Position numbers and translations under genes: made by a program. From Vibrio sp. B1FLJ16 (GTDB lineage: Bacteria; Pseudomonadota; Gammaproteobacteria; Enterobacterales; Vibrionaceae), in assembly GCF_905175385.1 (NCBI RefSeq), contig NZ_HG992750.1, positions 992,001 to 1,056,000 of the forward strand: DNA of 64,000 nucleotides, read 5' to 3'. This document shows, in pieces, positions 56,733 to 64,000 of this stretch. Under the pieces are notes generated by a model. That model worked only from the letters and a program-made list of their open reading frames with translations. It was not told the origin of the DNA and made no database searches. How positions within the stretch are numbered: position 1 is the stretch's first letter; the number at the start of each line of letters is the position of its first letter.

Positions 56733-57758
56733 TTAATTCAGCGCTTTATCTAGGATTGGTTGGCTCCAGTCAGAACCGATATCGCTGATGATTTGAGGCC
56801 AAACTGTTTTACGGACTTTCTCAGCAGTTTTATTTAACTCTTCTGGCGTCACATCAATAATGGCTGCGCCTGCTTCAACCAACTTTTGCTCATTCGCTTT
56901 TTGATCGGCTTGCGCTGCAACCCAACGGCTAGACTCAAACTTCTCAGCAGCGGCTTTGAGTGCCTGTTGTTCATCGTCATCCAGATCGTTAAATCGCTCC
57001 GAGTTAATCATTAAGTACCAGATTTCAAAGTGCGTATTCAATGGAATGTACGACTTGGTCACATCACGGAATGACGCGTAGTAACCTTCAGCACCAGAAC
57101 CTATCACACCATCGACTACCCCCGTTTGTACGGCAGTAAACGCTTCTGAAAATGGCAGTGGTGATCCGATGTAACCTACATTGTCAGCAAGCAACTGGAA
57201 GCTCTTAATTGGTGGTACGCGCAGCTTAATGCCTTTTGCTGAATCAGGATTACCCGCTTCTACTGCTTCACGGTTAAGAGAGATACCTCCAAAGTAAACT
57301 GGGTATGCTGCAAGAAGGGTTATATCTTGCTCCTTAAACAACTCTTCCATCGCCTCACGCACTGGCGCACCATTGCCGTAGACTTTTTCCGCCTCGTCCC
57401 AGTCATTTGCGAGGAATGGTAACAGGCCAATTTGCATTCTTCTGTCTGTCGATGTTGACGCAGGCTGTAATGCCATGTCAATTGCGCCAACCGAAATTCG
57501 CTCCTGAACGAGTGTATAATCACCCAGTGCGTTTGCAGCGTATATTTTGAGTTTTACATCACCGTCAGTAGCGCTTTTTAATTCACTACTTAACTGCTTG
57601 AGATCATTATCTACCACAGTGCCTTGCGGACGCACGTGACTAATTTTCAGAGTCGTTGCTTGAGCGGGTACTGCCGATAACGCCGCAGCAATTAATGATG
57701 CTACCACAGTGCATTTTTTCAGTGCTTTTGATGGTGTAAACATACTTGTTTTTTTCAT
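56733..57758 (-). CDS. TRAP transporter substrate-binding protein, DctP family
   Basis: A 341-residue periplasmic binding protein. ATG at 57758 follows AGGAAA and opens a signal peptide (basic start, then VVASLIAAALSAVPAQA). The mature part has the DctP core with KLRVPPIKSFQLLADNVGY and VGAIDMALQPAS. The conserved Arg that usually binds a carboxylate lies in KLRVPP, so the ligand probably carries a carboxyl group. Confidence 0.9.
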   Translation of the reverse strand: MKKTSMFTPSKALKKCTVVASLIAAALSAVPAQATTLKISHVRPQGTVVDNDLKQLSSELKSATDGDVKLKIYAANALGDYTLVQERISVGAIDMALQPASTSTDRRMQIGLLPFLANDWDEAEKVYGNGAPVREAMEELFKEQDITLLAAYPVYFGGISLNREAVEAGNPDSAKGIKLRVPPIKSFQLLADNVGYIGSPLPFSEAFTAVQTGVVDGVIGSGAEGYYASFRDVTKSYIPLNTHFEIWYLMINSERFNDLDDDEQQALKAAAEKFESSRWVAAQADQKANEQKLVEAGAAIIDVTPEELNKTAEKVRKTVWPQIISDIGSDWSQPILDKALN

Positions 57759-57771
57759 AGGTAATTTCCTT

Positions 57772-59070
57772 TTAATAACCAAACACAGTAGGTAGGTACA
57801 GAGATAGATCTGACCAGAATGAAGTTAGGATTACGACTGGTAAATAGCCAAGCAAAATCAATAACATTGCTGGACCAACAACCTCGGCGAACTTAACGTT
57901 ACCAATGCGCGCACCTAGATACAGAATTGAGGCGTATGGCGGTGTGACTCCACCCATCGCGGTATTCACGCCCATAATGGCCGCAAATTGAATTGGACTG
58001 ATCCCAATCGCTGTCATTAGTGGTAATAGCAGTGGCGCGATAAGAATGATCGCTGTTAAGTCGTTCACCACCATACCAACTAAAAAGAGTAAAATATTAA
58101 TGAAGAGAAGTAACAGAGCCTTATTTTCAGTTATGCCAAATATCGCCTCTACCAACTGTTGAGGAATGTCTTCCATCACAAACATCTGGCTCAAAATTAG
58201 GCTGAACAAAATCATAAACATGATTGAACCAACTGCCGTTGCAGACTCTTTTCCTGATTCAAGCAGTGTCTTCCAACTCAAACCTTTGTAGATCATAAAG
58301 CCAACTGGTATTGCATAAATTACTGCCACGGCAGCCGCCTCAGTTGGGGTCATAACACCGCCGTAGATACCGCCTAGAATAATCACTGGCATTAGTAACG
58401 CAGGAAACGCATTAACCGTTTTATTCGACGCTTGCTTAATGATTTCTGACATGCTTGGCTTATCATCTAACACCAACGGAAACTTACGTGACATGAACAA
58501 GTTAATTACCGCAAAGTTGAATGTAACCAGTAGTCCAGGTCCTAATGTTGCTAAGAAACAAGCAAGTATAGAGGTATCCGTTACCCAACCATAAACAATC
58601 ATCGTCACGCTAGGTGGAATCAACAGCCCTAGAATAGAAGAGTTTGCAATCAATGCTGTCGCATACGCTCGAGGGTAGCCTCGCTTTTCCATTTCCGGAA
58701 TCAGCAGAGGTCCGATTGCAGCCACGCCTGTCAGGCCACTACCTGAGATTGCGCCAATAATTGCACAGCTGACTGAAGCTACGACTCCTAAGCCACCACG
58801 AATATGACCAACAAATACGTTTACAAATCCGAGCAAACTTGCCGCGATACCGCTTCTGCTCATTATTGTGCCGGCTAGAACAAACAACGGAATCGCAAGC
58901 AAAACAGGATTCATTAATTGTCCTGCACCCCACATCATATTTCCCTTCATCGACATATCGCCGACAAAACTCATTACCATTAGTGCTCCGCCAAAACAGA
59001 ACGGTAATGGCACTCCTAACGTTAGCAGCACGACTAAAACTGACACTGCTAACAGAGCTACTTCAACCAT
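57772..59070 (-). CDS. TRAP transporter large permease, DctM family
   Basis: A 432-residue inner-membrane protein with about 12 helices; typical DctM segments are FCFGGALMVMSFVGDMSM, AIIGAISGSGLTGVAAIGPLL and GGVTPPYASILYLGARIG. It starts 3 bp after the small permease stop and precedes the binding protein. Confidence 0.92.
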   Translation of the reverse strand: MVEVALLAVSVLVVLLTLGVPLPFCFGGALMVMSFVGDMSMKGNMMWGAGQLMNPVLLAIPLFVLAGTIMSRSGIAASLLGFVNVFVGHIRGGLGVVASVSCAIIGAISGSGLTGVAAIGPLLIPEMEKRGYPRAYATALIANSSILGLLIPPSVTMIVYGWVTDTSILACFLATLGPGLLVTFNFAVINLFMSRKFPLVLDDKPSMSEIIKQASNKTVNAFPALLMPVIILGGIYGGVMTPTEAAAVAVIYAIPVGFMIYKGLSWKTLLESGKESATAVGSIMFMILFSLILSQMFVMEDIPQQLVEAIFGITENKALLLLFINILLFLVGMVVNDLTAIILIAPLLLPLMTAIGISPIQFAAIMGVNTAMGGVTPPYASILYLGARIGNVKFAEVVGPAMLLILLGYLPVVILTSFWSDLSLYLPTVFGY

Positions 59071-59073
59071 AAT

Positions 59074-59556
59074 TTAAACCTTACTTATTGAGTAGGATGG
59101 AGACCTAAGTTGACGAACCAACTTAACGATATGTATTGCTATAAAGAGAGTGATCAAAAGTAATCCAATAAAAACAGAACACTCATGATAAAAAGTGGGT
59201 ATATAAAGCGTTGGACTCTCTTTCCAAACTCGCCATGCGTATTTGGCATAATCCCATGCCCAGTAAGTTAACCAAGCCGAAATAACAAAACTGATCACTT
59301 CTCCAATCAGGGCAAGGATGGTATGTCCGCGCTCGGTCTTGATGAATATTTCCAGTACGTTTGCACGAATTTGTGTGTCTTCCCTAGACGCATTTACCGC
59401 ACCAAGCATATATAGCCAGATGGTAGGGATCACCATTGACTCTTCTAGGCCCATAATTGGCACCTCAAAGATATATCGCGTGACTACCTGAACAAATTGC
59501 ATTAAAGCAACAGAGCCTATCAGGCAAGTCAGCAGATATCTGAATTTTTGCTCCAC
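59074..59556 (-). CDS. TRAP transporter small permease, DctQ family
   Basis: A 160-residue membrane protein with four helices, matching DctQ. I take GTG at 59556 as start because AGGGA lies before it; the ATG at 59589 has no ribosome site but cannot be ruled out. First gene of the seven-gene transport and oxidation cluster. Confidence 0.85.
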   Translation of the reverse strand: MEQKFRYLLTCLIGSVALMQFVQVVTRYIFEVPIMGLEESMVIPTIWLYMLGAVNASREDTQIRANVLEIFIKTERGHTILALIGEVISFVISAWLTYWAWDYAKYAWRVWKESPTLYIPTFYHECSVFIGLLLITLFIAIHIVKLVRQLRSPSYSISKV

Positions 59557-59668
59557 TGCACATTTCCCTTTTGTTGTATTTGTAAACATGTCGTTAATTT
59601 ACTGATGACATCCAATAAAAACAAATTTAAAATTTCTCTAAAGTCATAACATTTTCTTATAGGGTGAC

Positions 59669-60583
59669 ATGAGTAACATTTCGATCAAACAACTAGAAAC
59701 ATTCCGGACTGTCATGCGTTCGGGCTCGGTGACTGTGGCGGCCAAAACGCTTTGCCGAACACAGCCTGCAATCAGTGCTATGCTGGTTAGCCTTGAGAAA
59801 GAGCTTGGGTTTACGCTGTTTGAGCGGCACAAAGGAAGATTAATACCGAATCCGGAAGCGTATTTTTTGCTAGAAGAGACAGATGCGATCTTGGAACGAT
59901 TATCTCGCTCAACCCAGCTAATGGCAGAAGTAAAGAACCTCACCAGAGGAAAACTACGGATTGCATGCATGCCTGCTAGTGCCCTCTTCTTTATGCCCCA
60001 CTTGATCGCCGAGTTTGTAAAAGACAGGCCGGAAGTAGAAGTGTCTATGATGATGCGCAGCTCAACGATGGTACAAGATTGGATAGCATCGCAGCAGTAT
60101 GATATTGGCTACTCGGAACTACCAAAAGAGCGTGACTCTTTCCACGTCCAGCCGATTCATCTCGAAGGGGTTTGTGCCATACATAAAGATAACCCTCTCG
60201 CTCAAAAGAAAATGATCACTCCAACAGATCTGGACAATTTCCCTTTGGCCACTCTGTTCGCCCGCCACTCCGTGAGCGAACATGTTCGGATGTTATTCGA
60301 GGAAAGAGAGGCCACTTACCGCCCCAGGTTTGAACTGCAAAATTACATTTCAGGGCTTGAGTTTGTTGAACAAAAATTGTGTGCTTGTATTTGTGATCCT
60401 ATCAGCGCAGCCAGCTACAAGCTGTATAAGTCCGGACATGGCGATATTGTATTTCGACCGTTTGCACCCGCAGTGACTTTTGCTCACGCCATACTAACGC
60501 CAGCTCACAAGCCAATGTCTAAACTCGCAAAGGTGTTTGCGGAGCATATACGGCAAGGCGTAGATAAGTTCGTATCAATGTAA
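59669..60583 (+). CDS. LysR-family regulator of the TRAP/oxidase cluster
   Basis: A 304-residue LTTR. HTH: GSVTVAAKTLCRTQPAISAML; effector domain from about residue 92. It is divergent from dctQ with about 110 bp between, the usual position for a regulator of the neighbouring catabolic operon. It resembles the OccR/NocR branch that controls opine use, though this is judged by eye. Confidence 0.87.
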   Translation: MSNISIKQLETFRTVMRSGSVTVAAKTLCRTQPAISAMLVSLEKELGFTLFERHKGRLIPNPEAYFLLEETDAILERLSRSTQLMAEVKNLTRGKLRIACMPASALFFMPHLIAEFVKDRPEVEVSMMMRSSTMVQDWIASQQYDIGYSELPKERDSFHVQPIHLEGVCAIHKDNPLAQKKMITPTDLDNFPLATLFARHSVSEHVRMLFEEREATYRPRFELQNYISGLEFVEQKLCACICDPISAASYKLYKSGHGDIVFRPFAPAVTFAHAILTPAHKPMSKLAKVFAEHIRQGVDKFVSM

Positions 60584-60610
60584 CTTACCCGCCAAGAGCA
60601 ACAGCTAGTT

Positions 60611-60649
60611 ATGTCGTGCTGCAAACCCTGACGACTTGCAGCACAACAT
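60611..60649. terminator. Hairpin between convergent LysR gene and sbcC
   Basis: 14-bp arms ATGTCGTGCTGCAA and TTGCAGCACAACAT with one mismatch and an 11-base loop. Confidence 0.6.
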
Positions 60650-60659
60650 ACCTTTATGA

Positions 60660-63600
60660 TTAATTGATCAAAGCCAGTTGAGATTTAACCGACACGGTTG
60701 AGCCAACACGTGACGGTTCAACATCAATTCGTTGCGCCATCTGTTCTTTAAGCTCAGATACGTGAGAAATGACACCAATCGTCCGCCCCGTCTGCTGCAA
60801 ATCGACAAGGGTTTGAATTGCCAGATCCAAAGACTCTGGGTCTAAGCTACCGAATCCTTCATCAATAAACAGCGTATCCAATCGAATACCACCGCTGTAT
60901 GACTGCACGACATCAGACAATCCAAGCGCGAGCGCCAGTGCAGCCATGAACGACTCACCACCGGACAGCGTGGCAACATCTCGCATTTTGCCTGTGTAAC
61001 CATCTTCAATCACGAGATCAAGGCCACGGCCAGCAGCCCCTTTAAATCCTTCCGTTTTACGCGCAAGAATATAACGGCCTTTACTCATCAAGCTCAGACG
61101 CTGAGACGATTGAATCAAGACATCGTCCAGTAGTACTCCGAGAACAAAACGATGCAAACTGATACGGCTACCGGTTTTACCACTGGCCACATCATAAAGC
61201 GTACCGAAGATTTTGTATTCGTCTTCTAGCTTGCTGTTCTTAGCGTGCAAGTTCTCGATATCGCTGCGTACCTTTTCGATACGCTCAAACATAGAACGAA
61301 CGGAGTCGAGCTTATTTCGCGCATCTAAGTACAACTGCTGCTGAGTGTTTAAATCAGCGTTAATAATTTCTAGATTCGGTTTTTCTAGATCTTTTAGCGC
61401 TAATTTTAAGTCGTTAAGTGTTTGCTCCAACTTGATTTGAGTCTGTTTAAATTCGTCGATTTCTGACTGCCAAGCTTGTACGTCCTGGTCTGCTGCTTTG
61501 CTTTGTATGTAGCTCGCTTCATCATCAAACCGGCTATCATCCAACGCCTTCTGCCAGTTCTGTTGCGCCTGGCCGAGCTTTTGCTCTGACTCAGTTAACC
61601 ATTGCTTGTTGGTCGCCAACTGACTTTCGATATTAGATTTCGACAACACAGTTTGTTGCAGTTGAGTTTGGGCACTCTCCAAATTGTCATTCAGGCGCTT
61701 AATTTGATCCTTAACCTGTGTAATCTCATTCTCAAGTATTGCTAGTGAGCTGTACTTAGGATCGAGATTTGCCACCAGCTTGTTTAACTGATCTTGATTT
61801 GCCTTGATCGTCGATTCATTCGCTGCCATCTGGTTTTTCAGTTCATTGATTTTACTCTCTCCAACAATACAACGTTGGTTAAGCTGCTCAACGTTCTTCT
61901 CTAACTCGGAGATATCAATGCCTGACAAACGCTGTAGCTTTTCATTGAGTGATTGCAGATCCGCTTGAATTTGCCCTACTTCAGCCATGGCCAAGTCACC
62001 AAGATCCGCCGCAAGTTCATCTAACTGTTTTTGATACTGGCGCGCAACAACATAATGCTGTTCAAGTTGGTTATTCAGCTGATTGTATGATGCTAGCGCA
62101 TCTCGCTCCTGAGTACGCTCAACCTGCACTTGTTCTTTCGTTACCTCATCCTCAGTAAACTGCGCGGGATGAGGATGTTCGCAACTACCACAAACCGGGC
62201 ACGCCTCACCAATTTCTAGCCTTTGAGCCAAAACTGCAGCTTGAGCGTTATGCCACTTAAGCTCTAGAAGGTCAGCTGACTGCTGCGCTTTAATATACAA
62301 CTGATTGGCATGCTTAACCTGTTGTAGCTTGCCTGTCGTTAAAGCATCATGTTTCGCTAACTCTTGTCTCAAGCCCGCCAGTTTTTGGACATCTTGTAAA
62401 AGCCGCTGTTTTTGCTTAATTTCTGAATCAATACTTGGAACTAAAGCGACATCAACGCGCGCTTGTTCCAGTTCCTTTTGTCCACACAGGGCTTCATGAG
62501 TCAGTTTGTCTTTTAACGCAACATATTGCAGCAACTTAGCATCGTATTGCTGCTTATCCTGTAAACCGTTTGCTACCTTTGTTTCCAAGTCGACTTTTTC
62601 AATCAACTTCTCTTTCATTCCTTCAAGAGTAAATTGCGACTGAGTAAGCTGAGGAACTTGTTCAGCATTCTGCTTAGCGGTTTTCAACTCAACGTCTTTG
62701 GCAGCAACAACATTGGCAGCATCAGCTAAGTTCTGGCTTAGCGCAGTAACCTTTTGAGCTAGTTCTTTTGATTGACCCTGGGCATTCTGCAAGGCCACAT
62801 ACTGCAGCTCAATTTTACTTGCGCTCTTCGCTCTGTCTAATTGCCCCTGACGTGCATGTATCGCTGCCGTACTCTCTAAATGTAACTTTAACGATGCTTC
62901 AGCTTGCTCTCGGCGGGCAAACTCATTAGAAAGCGCCTCGGCTTTTTGTAACTCAGACTTGATTTGATTCAGCTTATCTAAAGATGCTTGTTCACTCTTT
63001 CTCTCAGCCTCAAGCTGCTCAGAAACGGCTTCTTTTTGCTGAAGCAGTTCCTCTTCCGAACTTACGCCAGCAACTTGTAAAGCACCACGGATCTGGTTAT
63101 CGAACTCATTCTTCGCTTTACTGATTGCACTAGCTTTATCCTTAAGCGCATACTCAATTTTTTTTGTAGATATCTGTCTGGAATAACTGACCAAAAATCT
63201 CTTCACGCTCTTTCGAACTAGCAAGAAGTAAATCGCGAAACTTACCTTGCGGCAATACCATTACCTGGCGAAACTGAGTTTCCGTTAAACCAATAATATT
63301 GGTAATTTCGGTTTTAACCTGAGTGGTTTTACTGGTAATCAGTTTTTCGCTTTCACCTAATTCATAAAGTGAAGCGGTGTGTTTACGTACCGTCGTACCG
63401 TCACCACGAGCTTTCGGTGCTTCTTGTTCGGGTGAGCGGGTAACGCGATAAATCTTGCCATGTAATGAGAATTCTAACGTAATTTCTGTCGGCAGATCTG
63501 CCGCGGCCAAATCACATCGCATCTGGATGCCTTGGCGCTCGTTACCTGTGGTTTCACCATAGAGAGCGAAACAAATAGCGTCGAGAATGGATGTTTTTCC

Positions 63601-63717
63601 CGATCCCGTTGGGCCATTGATTAAGAACAGAGGATTATTGCCAAGCTTTTCAAATTCAATCGTTTCTGTTTTTGCAAAAGGACCAAAAGCTTGCATGGTA
63701 AGTTTAATAGGCTTCAT
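60660..63717 (-). CDS. sbcC: Exonuclease SbcCD subunit SbcC, frameshifted at an A8 run
   Basis: SbcC is the SMC-like ATPase of the SbcCD hairpin nuclease. The first frame (63717-63154) has Walker A in NGPTGSGKTSILDAICFALYG and the Q-loop region. It stops just after an A8 run (T8 at 63158-63165 on the plus strand). The second frame (to 60660) continues with long coiled coils, the zinc hook ACPVCGSCEHPHP, the signature LSGGESFMAALALALGLSD and Walker B DTLFIDEGFGSLDPES. With seven A the frames join at DIYKKIEYALKDK, giving 1018 residues, close to normal. So it is a working gene misread or slipped by one base. It follows sbcD by 9 bp. Confidence 0.9.
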
Positions 63718-63726
63718 TTTTGATCC

Positions 63727-63999
63727 TTATTGCTGTGACAATTGCTTGATAATATCGTTGACGGCTTGTTCTTGTTCTGTTGATAACTGACTGTCCTGAG
63801 CCTCGATAAAAAAGTCACGGAACATATCAATTTCACTACGAGCGAGTTTAGCTTGCGCCATTTCTTGTTCGACGCCAATCAGCATGCCAGGCTTCTCAAG
63901 GTGCAATACATTAGGGTAAACCGCGCGGAGTTTTTCCATCGGGTTTAAAATGGCGTGTTTATCTAAAAGGCGAACCAGAAGGTAGTCTTCATTTTTGGG
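63727..63999 (-). CDS. sbcD: Exonuclease SbcCD subunit SbcD (5' partial, C-terminus only)
   Basis: The last 90 residues of SbcD, the Mre11-like nuclease: DYLLVRLLDKHAILNPMEKL, then a charged helical C-terminus. The rest lies beyond the window. The frame is open to the edge. Identification relies mostly on the tight spacing to sbcC and on the LRAVYPNVLHLE segment. Confidence 0.85.
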   Translation of the reverse strand, partial: PKNEDYLLVRLLDKHAILNPMEKLRAVYPNVLHLEKPGMLIGVEQEMAQAKLARSEIDMFRDFFIEAQDSQLSTEQEQAVNDIIKQLSQQ

Positions 64000-64000
64000 A

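Noticed and set aside
1-64000. CRISPR arrays, integron attC sites, prophage genes
   Set aside because: No regularly spaced repeats, no integrase and no phage structural genes were seen.

Overview
The window looks like the second chromosome of a Vibrio, probably of the Harveyi clade. The tandem order ketoacyl synthase III-like / trxC / MFS transporter resembles a neighbourhood I recall from V. cholerae chromosome II. Other vibrio-type markers are the DUF2986 protein, the FhuF-like siderophore reductase, RavA-ViaA and a vibrio-type intergenic repeat ending in TATACCCAAGT. The species call is inference; no database search was possible.

Layout. 1-7.3 kb: a cut-off CoA-disulfide-reductase-like protein with a rhodanese tail, a hydratase, and a formate-dehydrogenase-like set (YdeP-type molybdoenzyme, divergent LysR regulator, FdhD). 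The intergenic region between the molybdoenzyme and the regulator carries an FNR box and a pair of repeated operator-like sites. 7.7-10.7 kb: two tandem HMG-CoA reductase genes, the first frameshifted; their last 261 bp are almost identical. 10.8-18.7 kb: KAS III-like enzyme, thioredoxin 2, MFS pump, YgbA-like protein, acetyltransferase, DUF2986 protein, siderophore reductase, Dcu transporter, NYN protein and a DUF4174 protein. 18.7-23.6 kb: assimilatory nitrite reductase operon nirB-nirD-FNT channel-cobA, with an FNR box and a NarP-like site upstream. 24-28.7 kb: rnk, an IS30-family element, a diguanylate cyclase and a CHAD protein.

28.8-35 kb is an AT-rich, decaying accessory stretch: a large secreted repeat protein with a G9 tract, a DsbA-like remnant, a lipase, a PspB-like protein, an internally deleted endonuclease/phosphatase gene, and a Pmp3/DUF4112 pair. 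Two identical tRNA-Cys genes at 35.1 and 43.9 kb flank an outer-membrane protein/lipoprotein pair, azlCD, dld and a LysR regulator; tRNA-Leu and tRNA-Gly sit with the first copy. 44-52 kb: ravA-viaA, a Nudix hydrolase, threonine aldolase, a YfcC transporter and a deacylase, followed by a MITE-like repeat lodged inside a transcription terminator. 52.3-60.6 kb: lipocalin, a cystatin-like lipoprotein, and a seven-gene cluster for uptake and oxidation of an unknown amine or amino-acid-derived substrate (TRAP transporter, three-part HcnABC/opine-type dehydrogenase, RidA) with a divergent LysR regulator. 60.7-64 kb: sbcC and the end of sbcD.

A striking window-wide feature is five single-base frameshifts (hmgA copy 1, NYN gene, diguanylate cyclase, secreted protein, sbcC), four of them in homopolymer runs of five or more bases. 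This points either to residual base-calling errors or to real slippage and phase variation. No CRISPR array, prophage or integron was seen.
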